A stretch of 11,477 nucleotides of DNA from Thermodesulfatator atlanticus (GCA_011321895.1 DROK01000011.1:1-11477); one strand, 5' to 3'. Positions 1-8,192 are shown, counted from the stretch's first letter. Numbers and translations: made by a program. Notes: generated from the sequence alone by a model not told the origin.

Positions 1-154
1 ACCCTCCCCTTTTTATTTGTTTTCACAGGCGTTAATATTAAGAGGTCATCAAGGGGTCGACACCGTTATTTATCATTGCGTGTATGCGTCAACCTCTCGA
101 TCAATGCTATCCCTGTCGTAGTTTGCTCACGACAGGGGAATCGGTCTCGGGGGG
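1..154. other. Non-coding left edge downstream of rsmB
   Basis: No convincing gene lies here. On the minus strand the first bases read AAAAAGGGGAGGGT towards the edge. This looks like a strong Shine-Dalgarno sequence for a minus-strand gene whose start codon would be just outside the window. A TAATAT box on the minus strand (40 to 35) could be its -10 element, but I see no good -35. The remainder separates that presumed gene from the end of rsmB and contains the hairpin at 111-137. All of this is inference from short motifs. Confidence 0.4.
111..137 (-). terminator. Hairpin after rsmB, possible terminator without U-tract
   Basis: A perfect 9-bp inverted repeat, CCCTGTCGT (111-119) and ACGACAGGG (129-137), encloses a 9-nt loop. 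It lies 17 bp beyond the rsmB stop codon in the direction of rsmB transcription. Its position suits a transcription end or an mRNA 3' stabilising hairpin. No run of T follows it on either strand, so it is not a canonical intrinsic terminator. Confidence 0.35.
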
Positions 155-1522
155 CTATTTCTTTTTCAGGCGGGCGGCGAAGAAGCCGTCAAGGTCGTGG
201 CGGTGCGGGTAGGTGCGGAGAAAGCCCTCTTCGTCTACGAGTTCTCTGGCCGCGGCCGGCAGAACATTTCTGGCGTCCTCTAGCTGAAAATCCGGGTTTT
301 TTTCCAGAAATCTGGCCACCACTTCTTCGTTTTCCTCCGGCTCAAGGCTGCAGGTGGCGTAAACCAGCGAGCCTCCCCTTTTTACCAGGGGGGCCAGGGA
401 ATCAAGCAGGCTTAACTGTTTTTCCGGTACCCGGACCAGGTCTTCCGGGGTCCTGGCCCACTTGATATCCGGGTGCCGGCGGATGACCCCGGTTCCGGTG
501 CAGGGGGCGTCCACCAGGATGCGGTCGAAAAACTGGCCCCCGAGTTTTTCTATGGCCTTGGTGGCGTCACCGGTAATTATTTCCACGTTGGTCACCCCGA
601 GCCGCCTGGCGTTTTCTTCCAGCCGCTTGAGCCGCCAGGAAAGGACGTCCATGGCGTAAATGCGCCCGGTATTGCGCATCAACTGGGCCAGGTGGGTGGT
701 CTTACCCCCCACCCCGGCGCAGGCGTCAAGGATCCGCTCCCCTGGTCGCGGGGCTACCAGGTAGCTTACCAGCTGGCTGGCCTCGTCCTGGACCTGGAGC
801 CACCCCACTTTAAAGGCCTTAAGGTTGGTGATGCGGCCCTGAAAACCACGAAGCACAATGCCGTCGGGGCTGTACCGGCAGGGGGCGGCTTCGGGGATTT
901 CGGCCTTCAGGTAAAGGAGAAGCTGGTCCCTGGTGACGCGCAGGGTATTTACCCTTACCACCAGGACCGGCCTTTCGTTCCCCGCTTTTAAAAGGGCTTC
1001 GGCTTCTTCTGGCCCAAAACGGTTAACCCACCGTTCCACCAGCCAGCGCGGGTAGGAATAACGCACCGCAAGATAGCCGATGAGGTCCATCTCTTTGGGG
1101 GGAAGGGGGATCTGGTCCTTTTGGCGGGCGAGCTCCCTCAATACGGCGTTCACGTAATTGACGATCCACTGCCCGCGCCGCTTTTTCTTGAGAATTTTTA
1201 CGGTTTCGGCCACGGCGGCCTGGACGGGTATCCTGGTAAAAAGGAGCTGGTAGGCCCCCAGGCGCAAAGCGTTGCGTACTTCAGGGTCTAATTTTTCCAG
1301 AGGTTTTTCGCTGATCCGTCCCAGCAGGTAATCGATATAGGCCAGGTGGCGCACGACCCCGTTTATCAGTTCTGCTACCAGGCCCTGGTCCCGCGGGTCT
1401 GGCAGCACGCTCTTGTCAAGGACTTCGGTAAGTACTTCGTCGAGCAAAGGTTTTTTGACTTCCCAGCGAATGAGGACCTTAAGGGCCATGGCCCTGGGGT
1501 TTCTCCGCGGAAGTTTGGGCAT
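155..1522 (-). CDS. rsmB: 16S rRNA (cytosine-5-)-methyltransferase RsmB (Sun/Fmu family)
   Basis: RsmB makes m5C967 (E. coli numbering) in 16S rRNA in the cytoplasm, using S-adenosylmethionine. The 455-residue protein has the full family architecture. An N-terminal NusB-like helical RNA-binding domain spans roughly residues 8-140, and a Rossmann methyltransferase domain runs from about 240 to the end. The SAM-binding motif I is DACAGVGGKT (266-275). Motif IV is DAPCTGTG (338-345), with the release cysteine C341. Motif VI is ATCSLEPEEN (399-408), with the nucleophile C401. Length is normal for the family. The ATG start is supported by AAAGGAG five to six bases upstream on the minus strand. The gene is transcribed divergently from the thioesterase gene. 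Other bacteria often carry it beside fmt/def, but no such neighbour is visible here. Identification is firm; the exact target nucleotide is taken from the family. Confidence 0.95.
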   Translation of the reverse strand: MPKLPRRNPRAMALKVLIRWEVKKPLLDEVLTEVLDKSVLPDPRDQGLVAELINGVVRHLAYIDYLLGRISEKPLEKLDPEVRNALRLGAYQLLFTRIPVQAAVAETVKILKKKRRGQWIVNYVNAVLRELARQKDQIPLPPKEMDLIGYLAVRYSYPRWLVERWVNRFGPEEAEALLKAGNERPVLVVRVNTLRVTRDQLLLYLKAEIPEAAPCRYSPDGIVLRGFQGRITNLKAFKVGWLQVQDEASQLVSYLVAPRPGERILDACAGVGGKTTHLAQLMRNTGRIYAMDVLSWRLKRLEENARRLGVTNVEIITGDATKAIEKLGGQFFDRILVDAPCTGTGVIRRHPDIKWARTPEDLVRVPEKQLSLLDSLAPLVKRGGSLVYATCSLEPEENEEVVARFLEKNPDFQLEDARNVLPAAARELVDEEGFLRTYPHRHDLDGFFAARLKKK

Positions 1523-1651
1523 CCCCTCTCCTTTAAGTCCTTAAATTTTTGGCCAAGATTTAAACACAAAAAGGCCAGGTTTGTGAGCCAAAAATGCCGG
1601 GGAGCAAACTGCTTGGCTTGGGCCGGCTTTCAAGTTAGGGTTTAGGGTGGA
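1523..1651. promoter_or_regulatory. Divergent intergenic region with an AT-rich imperfect palindrome
   Basis: These 129 bases separate the rsmB start (minus) from the thioesterase start (plus) and must supply promoters for both. No good sigma-70 pair is visible. The best minus-strand candidate is CTCACA, 17 bp, TTTAAA, which is weak. An AT-rich imperfect palindrome at about 1543-1561 has an 8-bp perfect core, TTGGCCAA (1549-1556). It lies just upstream of the rsmB ribosome-binding site and could be an operator, or chance. Confidence 0.3.
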
Positions 1652-2080
1652 ATGGACAAGGTGGTGAAGGTCCCCTATCGGGTCATTTATGGTGATACCG
1701 ATTGCGGCGGGGTGGTCTATTACGCCCATTACCTGCGGCTTTTTGAGATCGGCCGGACAGAACTTTTGCGCCAAAACGGCCTTACTTACCGCCAGATCGA
1801 AAGGGAAAAGGGCCTGATACTGCCGGTGGTGGAGTCTTACGTGCGTTACCGGAGCCCGGCCCGTTATGACGACGTCCTGGAAATTGAGGCCAAAATAGTT
1901 GCCCTTCACCGCTTTAAAGTACGTTTTGACTACGTCATCTACCGGGAAGAAAAGCCCATCGTTTATGGTTTTACCGTGCACGCCCCCATAAATAAAGAAG
2001 GGCGCCTGGTCAAATTTCCTGATGACGTTTATCATCATCTGGAAGGGCTTTTGGTATCAAGTGATTTTGAGAATCAATAA
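1652..2080 (+). CDS. YbgC/FadM-family acyl-CoA thioesterase (hotdog fold)
   Basis: A 142-residue single-domain hotdog protein that probably hydrolyses acyl-CoA or a related thioester in the cytoplasm. The N-terminal motif YGDTDCGGVVYYAHYL (13-28) matches the family signature that carries the catalytic Asp, here D17. The helix after it (LRLFEIGRTELLR) and the strand with SPARYDD also fit. Two details differ from E. coli YbgC: the His after the V-V-Y is a Tyr here (Y24), and a His sits two residues later (H26). The length is typical. The ATG has only a weak Shine-Dalgarno (AGGGTGG, very close). No tol-pal genes are nearby, so a role like that of E. coli ybgC in the tol-pal cluster is not supported by context. 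The substrate cannot be told from sequence. Confidence 0.85.
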   Translation: MDKVVKVPYRVIYGDTDCGGVVYYAHYLRLFEIGRTELLRQNGLTYRQIEREKGLILPVVESYVRYRSPARYDDVLEIEAKIVALHRFKVRFDYVIYREEKPIVYGFTVHAPINKEGRLVKFPDDVYHHLEGLLVSSDFENQ

Positions 2081-2100
2081 TGAACAGAGCTTCATTTTTT
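2080..2100 (+). terminator. Weak hairpin plus T-run after the thioesterase gene
   Basis: A 5-bp stem, ATGAA (2080-2084) and TTCAT (2091-2095), overlaps the last base of the stop codon and is followed by a run of T up to 2100. The stem is short and AT-rich, so it would be a weak terminator, especially in a thermophile. It lies just before the rpsU promoter, where a transcription end would be expected. Confidence 0.3.
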
Positions 2101-2112
2101 GATCCCTTTTTG

Positions 2113-2140
2113 TTGACACCCACACCAAGGGTGTTATTAT
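2113..2140 (+). promoter_or_regulatory. Strong sigma-70 promoter of rpsU
   Basis: A perfect -35 TTGACA (2113-2118) is followed by a 16-bp spacer and a -10 TATTAT (2135-2140). Transcription would start near 2147, giving a leader of about 36 nt before the rpsU start. This is the best promoter in the window. It is the likely main promoter for rpsU and, by read-through, for mutS2-dnaG-rpoD. Confidence 0.8.
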
Positions 2141-2182
2141 GCTTTGCGTCGTAACTACTAAAAATGGAGGGAGGGAGTTTTT

Positions 2183-2389
2183 TTGGCAGGGGTAATCGTA
2201 CGCGAGGATGAGCCCTTTGAGCAGGCGCTGAAGCGCTTCAAGAAGGCCTGTGAAAAGGCGGGCATCCTCTCCGAAATCAAAAAGAGAGAATACTACGAGA
2301 AACCCAGTGTCCGGCGCAAGAAAAAGTTGATGGCCGCCCGTAAGCGCCTGCTTAAGCGCCTTAAGCGCATGAAACAAAGAGAGTATTAG
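2183..2389 (+). CDS. rpsU: 30S ribosomal protein bS21
   Basis: A 68-residue basic protein of the small ribosomal subunit, which in E. coli sits near the 3' end of 16S rRNA and the anti-Shine-Dalgarno. The N-terminal [20 protein letters not shown] and the [15 protein letters not shown] segment are diagnostic of bS21. The C-terminal tail is very rich in Lys and Arg. The start is TTG at 2183, preceded by a long purine run GGAGGGAGGGAG (2166-2177). No ATG or GTG gives the family's N terminus, so the TTG is well supported. The gene has its own strong promoter and is followed within 12 bp by an intrinsic terminator. It is the first gene of the macromolecular-synthesis operon. Confidence 0.97.
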   Translation: MAGVIVREDEPFEQALKRFKKACEKAGILSEIKKREYYEKPSVRRKKKLMAARKRLLKRLKRMKQREY

Positions 2390-2400
2390 GGAGTTTTTAG

Positions 2401-2436
2401 GCCCGGTCTCCCGCAAGGGGACCGGGCTTTATTTTT
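2401..2436 (+). terminator. Intrinsic terminator between rpsU and mutS2
   Basis: The stem GCCCGGTC (2401-2408) pairs with GACCGGGC (2420-2427) and is extended, across a bulged T2409, by CCC (2410-2412) with GGG (2417-2419). It is closed by a GCAA tetraloop of the GNRA type and followed by TTTATTTTT (2428-2436). It sits where E. coli has its partial terminator between rpsU and dnaG, so it probably lets through only a fraction of transcripts to mutS2-dnaG-rpoD. Confidence 0.9.
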
Positions 2437-2448
2437 GCCTTTCAAGGC

Positions 2449-4788
2449 ATGAAAACCTACAGCCTCGAAAAACTCGAATTTCCCCAAATCAAAGCCCATC
2501 TTGTTGCCGAAGCCCGGACTGAACAAGGCAAATTTCGCTTAAAAGAGCTGGTTCCCGAGACGGATTTTTCCCTTCTTGAAGAAGAAGCAGCCAAAGTTTA
2601 CGAAATGACCCGGGTTTTGGCCCAGGCGGGCCGCCCCCCTATCCCGGAATTAGCGGCGCTGGCCCCGGTACTCAAGCGGGCGGAAAAGGGGGGCGTTTTG
2701 GGGGTGGCCGAGGTCCTTCTGGTCAGGCGCTATCTGATTACGGCCCGGGAATTAAAGGCCTTTTTACGCCCCCTTAAAGACCTCGTAAGGCTTAAGGCCC
2801 TGGTCTCCTCCTTGCCGTCGCTTACGGAGCTTTTCCGCACCCTTGAGCATTATCTTGATGACCGTGGCCTGCGCCCTGAGGCCTCAGACCTCCTGGTCTC
2901 TTTGCGTCAGAAGAGAAAACGGCTTGAAGAGCGCCTGCGGCAAAGGCTTGAAGACTTATTAAAGCAATACGCCCGGGCCGGGCTTTTGCAGGAAGAAATT
3001 ATCACCAAGAGGCGGGAGCGCTACGTTTTTCCCGTAAAAGCAGAGGCCAGGGGAAAGGTGCCTGGTATCCTCCATGACGTTTCCGCCAGCGGGGCCACGG
3101 TTTTTATTGAGCCTCTTGAGATCGTAACCATAGAAAACGAGCTTGAAGCCTTAAGGCAGGCTGAAAGACGCGAAATAGAAAGGCTGCTTAAAGAGCTTTC
3201 CGAAGAGATCGCCCGCTTTGTCCCCGAGCTTTATCTCCTGGAAGAGATACTGGCAGAACTTGACGTCTTACAGGCCAAGGCAAGTTTTGGGGCCAAATTA
3301 GGGGGGAGTCTTCCCAAGCTCAAACCAGCAGGTGAGATCAAACTCAAAGAGGCGGCACACCCCCTGCTTTTGCTCTCTGGCCGGGCGGTGGTCCGGAACG
3401 ATTTTCTTTTTCCTGCCGAAAAACCCGTGGCCATCCTTAGCGGGCCTAACATGGGGGGTAAGACCGTGGCCCTTAAGACCCTGGGTCTGCTCCTGGTGAT
3501 GGCCCAGTGTGCCCTGCCCATCCCCGCGGCCCCGGAGAGCGAGCTTCCGGTGTTTAAAGAAATATTTGTTGATCTCGGGGACGAGCAGGATCTTGTGGCC
3601 CATGAAAGTACCTTTTCGGCCCACGTCAAGCGGCTCAAAGAGGCCATTGAGCTCGCCGGCCCCGGCGTCCTTTTTCTCCTGGACGAAATCGGCCGGGGGA
3701 CGGCGCCGGAGGAAGGGGCCGCCTTGGCCATGGCGGTTATCGAGGAGCTCTATGAGAGAGGGGCCCGGGTCCTGGCCACCACCCATTACGAGGCCTTAAA
3801 GGTCTTTTCCCTGACCAGAGACTGGGTTTTACCCCTGGCCGTTTCCTTTGACGAAGAGACGGGAAGACCAAATTATAAGCTCCTTTATGGCCTTTCAGGG
3901 CTATCGCTCGGGCTTCGGCTGGCGGAGAACCTGGGTCTTCCTGCCCATCTCGTGGCCCGGGCCAAGCGCTATCTTGGGCGCGGGGAAGAGCATTTTGCCG
4001 AAGTGCTGGCCGCCCTGAAAAGAGAGCTTGAAGCCCTGAAACAGGAAAGGGAAGCCCTGGCCCGGGAAAGGGAGGAGCTTTCCGCCCAGAAAGAACTCTA
4101 CCTGAGGGAAAAGCAGGCCCTTAAAGAGGAGTTTTCCGCCCGCAAAAGGGCCTTAGAGCGGGAATTTGAAAAGCGGCTTGCTCTCCTTGAGAAGCGTTTT
4201 GAGGAATTCTTGCGTACCCTGGAAGAAAAAAGGCTCAAGGAAAAGAAGGCCAGGTTGGCCTTTGGTTCCTTTTTAAAAGAAAGGGTAAAGGAGTTTTCCC
4301 CTTCTCCTGCCCAGGAGGAAGGGCCTTTGCGCCCCGGGGCCCGGGTCAAGCTGAAGGGGCTCGGGCAGGAAGGCCGTATTTTGCGCCTTAAGGGGCAGGT
4401 GGCGGAGGTCCAGCTTGGCCCCTTCCGGGTAGAAGTGGATGCAAAAGATCTTATAGTATTACCAGAAGAAGGTCCCAGACCGCCCCGGTCTGAAGGCTTC
4501 AAGGTGGTGGCGGAGAAAGAGGCCCCGGAGGCGGTCAATTTAATCGGCTACACCGTGGAGGAAGCCCTGCGAGAATTGGATAAGGTCTTAGACCGGGCCT
4601 TCCTGGCAGGTAAGGCCAGGCTTACCATCATCCACGGTCTGGGGACCGGGCGTCTCTTAAAGGCTATCCGGGAATATTTAAAAGGGCACGTGCAGGTAGC
4701 TTCTTTGCGTCCGGGAAGCCCTCTGGAAGGGGGAGAGGCGGTAACCGTGGTCGAACTTGCCGCCAAAGGGGGGCGGGGTGGGGCTTAA
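2449..4788 (+). CDS. mutS2: MutS2 family ATPase with C-terminal Smr domain
   Basis: MutS2 proteins are dimeric DNA- or ribosome-binding ATPases. They are reported to suppress recombination (Helicobacter, Thermus) or to split collided ribosomes (Bacillus). The 779 residues show the expected order: lever/core helices (about 1-290); an ABC-type ATPase with Walker A GPNMGGKT (332-339), signature STFSAH (387-392), Walker B LFLLDE (408-413) and H-loop THYEAL (445-450); a long charged coiled coil (about 512-605); a small KOW-like beta segment (about 628-672); and an Smr domain (about 696-771). The mismatch-recognition domain of MutS is absent, as normal for MutS2. The Smr HGxGTG loop is kept (729-734), but the usual LDLRG reads VNLIG (696-700). 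The ATG lies 12 nt after a terminator and lacks a well-spaced Shine-Dalgarno. Its 3' end overlaps dnaG. The family is certain; the nuclease activity is doubtful. Confidence 0.95.
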   Translation: MKTYSLEKLEFPQIKAHLVAEARTEQGKFRLKELVPETDFSLLEEEAAKVYEMTRVLAQAGRPPIPELAALAPVLKRAEKGGVLGVAEVLLVRRYLITARELKAFLRPLKDLVRLKALVSSLPSLTELFRTLEHYLDDRGLRPEASDLLVSLRQKRKRLEERLRQRLEDLLKQYARAGLLQEEIITKRRERYVFPVKAEARGKVPGILHDVSASGATVFIEPLEIVTIENELEALRQAERREIERLLKELSEEIARFVPELYLLEEILAELDVLQAKASFGAKLGGSLPKLKPAGEIKLKEAAHPLLLLSGRAVVRNDFLFPAEKPVAILSGPNMGGKTVALKTLGLLLVMAQCALPIPAAPESELPVFKEIFVDLGDEQDLVAHESTFSAHVKRLKEAIELAGPGVLFLLDEIGRGTAPEEGAALAMAVIEELYERGARVLATTHYEALKVFSLTRDWVLPLAVSFDEETGRPNYKLLYGLSGLSLGLRLAENLGLPAHLVARAKRYLGRGEEHFAEVLAALKRELEALKQEREALAREREELSAQKELYLREKQALKEEFSARKRALEREFEKRLALLEKRFEEFLRTLEEKRLKEKKARLAFGSFLKERVKEFSPSPAQEEGPLRPGARVKLKGLGQEGRILRLKGQVAEVQLGPFRVEVDAKDLIVLPEEGPRPPRSEGFKVVAEKEAPEAVNLIGYTVEEALRELDKVLDRAFLAGKARLTIIHGLGTGRLLKAIREYLKGHVQVASLRPGSPLEGGEAVTVVELAAKGGRGGA

Positions 4789-6490
4789 AGAAGCGGCCCG
4801 GCAGATAAAAGAAACCGCCAATATCGTAGACGTTGTCGCGGAACACGTAAACCTTAGACGGAGCGGGCGTAACTACATCGGTCTCTGTCCCTTTCACGAA
4901 GACCGCAAACCCTCTTTCGTGGTGAGCGAAGAAAGGCAGATCTTTCACTGTTTTGGTTGCGGGGCCGGGGGAGATGTGATCGCCTTTTACATGAAGTTTC
5001 ACAATCTCACCTTTGGTGAGGCGGTACAGGAGCTCGCCAGGCGTTTCGGCATCCCCCTCTCGTTGGAAAAAATTGAGCCCTCTTCCGAAAGGCGCACGGC
5101 GCTCTTTGAGCTTAACGAAAAGGCCAAACGCTTTTACGAGCACCTTTTGTGGGGGGCCAAAGCCGGAGAGGAGGCGCGGGCCTATCTGGCCAGCCGGGGG
5201 CTTTCAGAAAAGACGGCCAGGCTTTTCGGCCTGGGCTTTGCCCCTACCTCTTTTGATAGCCTGACCTCCCATTTACGCCTGGCCGGGGCAGACCTTGCCC
5301 TGGCAGCGGAAGCCGGCCTGCTGGTGCCGCGGGAAGATGGCTCTTTTTATGACCGTTTCCGGAACCGTTTGATGTTCCCCATCTTTGACAGCAACCACCG
5401 GGTGGCGGGGTTCGGGGGGCGTATTCTGGGTGACGGGGAGCCCAAATACCTGAACACCCCCGAGACCCCTGTTTACCATAAAGGCTCCATCCTTTACGGC
5501 TTAGCGCAGACCAAAGGGGCGATTCGGGCAGCGGGTTTTGGCTTCGTGGTGGAGGGCTATTTCGATCTGCTTTCCCTCTACGACAAAGGGGTCAAAGAGG
5601 TGGTCGCCACCCTGGGGACCGCGCTCACCCCTCAACAGGTGCGCCTTTTGCGGGGCCTGGCCGCGGAGTGGTATTTGGTCTTCGACGCCGACGAGGCGGG
5701 GCTTAAGGCGGCTTTGCGGGCAGCCCCGGTCTTTTTGAACGCCAACCTCTTTCCCAAGGTGGTGGTCCTGCCTGAAGGGGAGGATCCGGACAGCTTCGTT
5801 TGTCAGGCCGGGGCAGGTTCTTTTTACGCCTTACGCGAACAGGCCAAAGACATCTTTGATTTCATGCTTGATCTGCTCTCTCAGCGTTACCCGGCCACCC
5901 CGGAGGGGAAGTTGGCCCTTTTCAAAGAGCTCAAACCCGCTTTTGAGGCCTTAAAAGACCAGATGCTCCTTGAGCTTCAATTGGTAAGGGTGGCGGAACG
6001 ACTGAAGGTTTCAGAAAGCGCCCTGCGGGCCGCTTTAAAGGGGGTGGCTAAACCTGTGGTGGGGCGAAGCGCTCCCAAAGAGGCGCGGTCTTACTCCGAG
6101 CGCACCCTGGTGGAGTTTGTGATCCACTACCCGGAGTATCTCTCTGATTTTCTTAAGCTCGGGCTCTTGCGTCATCTTCGGGACGCCAGGCTCAAGGCCC
6201 TGGTGGAAATACTTTCTGGGTTCAAAGACGGGTGCACACCGGCTGATTTGACCCTGGAAGATCTGGAACTTCAGGCCCTCCTTAGCGAAATTTTGCTCTC
6301 TCCGCCCCCTTTTGAAGAGTTTCCCCCGGAGCGGGTGGCGGAGGAGATAAAACGCTGGTTGGCCCGGCAGGAACAGAAAGAAAAGCTCGTCTCCTTACTT
6401 GAGGCGATAAAGGAGGCCGAGGCCTCGGGGCGTGAGGAAGAGGCCTTGCGTCTCCTTAGGAAATATCAGGAACTCAGGTGTCAGTGTTAA
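4778..6490 (+). CDS. dnaG: DNA primase DnaG
   Basis: DnaG makes the RNA primers for chromosome replication and works with the DnaB helicase. Numbering from the GTG at 4778 (570 residues), the CHC2 zinc-binding domain has C37, H40, C58 and C61. The basic RNA-polymerase motif [11 protein letters not shown] is at about 192-202. The TOPRIM domain has EGYFD (259-263) and FDADEAG (302-308), the metal-binding acidic residues. A less conserved C-terminal helicase-binding region follows and ends near the stop. The GTG at 4778 is chosen because a G-rich Shine-Dalgarno (AAAGGGGGG) lies just upstream and the product then starts close to the family N terminus. An in-frame TTG at 4757 would add seven unlikely Gly/Pro-rich residues. 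The gene overlaps the end of mutS2 by 11 bp, which suggests translational coupling. rpoD follows after 25 bp. Confidence 0.96.
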   Translation: MGLKEAARQIKETANIVDVVAEHVNLRRSGRNYIGLCPFHEDRKPSFVVSEERQIFHCFGCGAGGDVIAFYMKFHNLTFGEAVQELARRFGIPLSLEKIEPSSERRTALFELNEKAKRFYEHLLWGAKAGEEARAYLASRGLSEKTARLFGLGFAPTSFDSLTSHLRLAGADLALAAEAGLLVPREDGSFYDRFRNRLMFPIFDSNHRVAGFGGRILGDGEPKYLNTPETPVYHKGSILYGLAQTKGAIRAAGFGFVVEGYFDLLSLYDKGVKEVVATLGTALTPQQVRLLRGLAAEWYLVFDADEAGLKAALRAAPVFLNANLFPKVVVLPEGEDPDSFVCQAGAGSFYALREQAKDIFDFMLDLLSQRYPATPEGKLALFKELKPAFEALKDQMLLELQLVRVAERLKVSESALRAALKGVAKPVVGRSAPKEARSYSERTLVEFVIHYPEYLSDFLKLGLLRHLRDARLKALVEILSGFKDGCTPADLTLEDLELQALLSEILLSPPPFEEFPPERVAEEIKRWLARQEQKEKLVSLLEAIKEAEASGREEEALRLLRKYQELRCQC

Positions 6491-6515
6491 ACAAAAATTT
6501 GAGAGGGAGGGGTTT

Positions 6516-8192
6516 ATGGGAGACCTCACCAAAGAATTGGCCGGCCTTAAGGGTTTTGAGGAGGGGCGCCGGGTAAAACATCTTTCCGTTATGAAACCCT
6601 TGGCGGCCCAATTGGAAGAGGTGGCGGACCTGGTGGAAAACCTGGAAGTAAAGGTGGTCGCCGAGGAGAAGCTTGAAGAATTGACCGATGAAGTAATCGA
6701 AGAAATCTCCCGTTCTGACCCGGTAAAACTCTATCTGAAAGAAATGGGCCAGGCCCGGCTTCTTTCCCGGGAAGAAGAAGTAGAAGTGGCCAAGGTCATC
6801 GAAGAGGGGGAACACCAGGCCTTGGCCGCCGCGGTCAAGGCCCGGGGTACTGTGGCCGAAATCCTAAACATTTGTGAAGAATTTTTTGCCGGGCGCCTTA
6901 AGGCCAGGGAGATCGTGCGTGACCTGGACGACTGTTTTACCGACGAAGAGGAGGAAGTGGAGGAGCGCAACCAGGGGCTAAAGGGTCTTCTTTTGGAGTT
7001 GAGAAGCCTGGCCCGGGAGTTGCTGAATTTAGAGGCAGAGGTGGCTTCCTTAAAGGACAAGAAGGCCCGTTTAAGGCTCCGGCAAAGGATAAACAAGCTG
7101 AGGGAAGAGGTCCTGGTACGACTCCTTCAGGTTCGTCTGGACAAGCGTTGTCTGGAGCGCCTGACCGCACCCGTCCTCAAAGCCTTTGAGGAGATCCGCC
7201 GCGCCCGTAAGGAACTTGACGCCTGTGAAAGGGAATCCGGCCACTCCCTGCCCCGGCTGGTGGCCTACTTTTCCCGCACCAACGGACATTTTGGCGAGAT
7301 TGAAAAGGCCGCCCACAAGCTGGGTTTGAATATTAACCAGTTTTTGGAATTCAGGGCCCGTTACCTCCTGGCCAAAAAGGCCATCAAAGAAGCAGAAGAA
7401 CGTTGCGGGCTTCCGGCCAAAAAACTCGAAGCGGTGGCCAAAGAGGTGGAGCTCGGCCTTTTTAAGGCCCGCCAGGCCAAAGAAGAGCTGATAAAGGCCA
7501 ACCTGCGTCTGGTGGTCTCCATCGCCAAGAAATATACCGGAAGAGGCTTGCAATTCCTGGACCTCATCCAGGAAGGTAACATCGGGCTCATGAAGGCGGT
7601 GGAAAAATTTGATTACCGCCGGGGTTATAAGTTCAGCACCTACGCCACCTGGTGGATCAGGCAAGCCATCACCCGGGCTATCGCTGACCAGGCGCGCACC
7701 ATCCGGATCCCCGTCCACATGATCGAGACCATCAACAAACTGGTCCGGGTGTCTCTCCAGATCTACCAGGAAACCGGCCAGGAACCCACGCCGGAAGAGA
7801 TTGCGGCCCGGATGGAACTGCCGGTAGAGAAGGTGCGTAAGATACTCAAAATTGCCAAAGAGCCCATTTCGCTGGAAACCCCCATCGGGGAGGACGAAGA
7901 TTCCCACCTGGGCGACTTTATCGAAGACCCCCGGGTGCCGGCCCCGGATCAGGTGGCGGTCTCCCTGAGTCTTATCGAACAGACCCGCAGGGTGCTGGCT
8001 ACCCTTACTCCGCGGGAAGAAAAGGTGCTGCGTATGCGTTTCGGGATAGGCGAGAGAGGGGAACACACCCTTGAGGAAGTGGGGCGGGAGTTTAAGGTAA
8101 CCAGGGAGCGGATCCGCCAGATCGAGGCCAAGGCCTTGCGCAAGCTGCGACACCCCAGCCGGAGCCGTAAACTGCGCTGTTTCATTAAATAG
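6516..8192 (+). CDS. rpoD: Primary RNA polymerase sigma factor RpoD (sigma-70)
   Basis: The housekeeping sigma factor directs RNA polymerase to -35/-10 promoters. From ATG 6516 the protein has 558 residues. It has a short acidic N terminus in place of a clear region 1.1, then region 1.2 ([22 protein letters not shown], split here as about 67-88). A roughly 220-residue charged non-conserved region follows. Region 2 includes [20 protein letters not shown] (326-345) and the -10-reading [20 protein letters not shown] (376-395). Region 3 spans about 400-470. Region 4 has [15 protein letters not shown] (496-510) and the helix-turn-helix [20 protein letters not shown] (528-547). The ATG is supported by GGGAGG (6505-6510) at good spacing. 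An upstream in-frame ATG at 6432 lies inside dnaG and is not credible. The conserved region 2.4 and 4.2 residues predict TTGACA/TATAAT recognition, which fits the promoters found in this window. It is the last gene of the mutS2-dnaG-rpoD block. Confidence 0.97.
   Translation: MGDLTKELAGLKGFEEGRRVKHLSVMKPLAAQLEEVADLVENLEVKVVAEEKLEELTDEVIEEISRSDPVKLYLKEMGQARLLSREEEVEVAKVIEEGEHQALAAAVKARGTVAEILNICEEFFAGRLKAREIVRDLDDCFTDEEEEVEERNQGLKGLLLELRSLARELLNLEAEVASLKDKKARLRLRQRINKLREEVLVRLLQVRLDKRCLERLTAPVLKAFEEIRRARKELDACERESGHSLPRLVAYFSRTNGHFGEIEKAAHKLGLNINQFLEFRARYLLAKKAIKEAEERCGLPAKKLEAVAKEVELGLFKARQAKEELIKANLRLVVSIAKKYTGRGLQFLDLIQEGNIGLMKAVEKFDYRRGYKFSTYATWWIRQAITRAIADQARTIRIPVHMIETINKLVRVSLQIYQETGQEPTPEEIAARMELPVEKVRKILKIAKEPISLETPIGEDEDSHLGDFIEDPRVPAPDQVAVSLSLIEQTRRVLATLTPREEKVLRMRFGIGERGEHTLEEVGREFKVTRERIRQIEAKALRKLRHPSRSRKLRCFIK

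Noticed and set aside
1-154. CRISPR array or attachment site at the left edge
   Set aside because: No repeated unit with regular spacers and no tRNA-end duplication; only one isolated hairpin is present.
1541-2038. Minus-strand open frame of 165 codons over the thioesterase gene
   Set aside because: Antisense to a clear hotdog protein, with no ribosome-binding site or recognisable domain.
4000-4260. Low-complexity repeat in mutS2
   Set aside because: The repetitive Glu/Lys/Arg codons encode the family's normal coiled coil and are not a DNA repeat element.
4757-4777. TTG start for DnaG seven codons upstream
   Set aside because: It adds a Gly/Pro-rich stretch encoded by the mutS2 end; GTG 4778 has the G-rich ribosome-binding site and the expected N terminus.
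6432-6515. Upstream in-frame ATG that would lengthen RpoD by 28 residues
   Set aside because: It lies inside dnaG, has no suitable ribosome-binding site, and the added residues do not resemble a sigma factor; ATG 6516 has an excellent Shine-Dalgarno.
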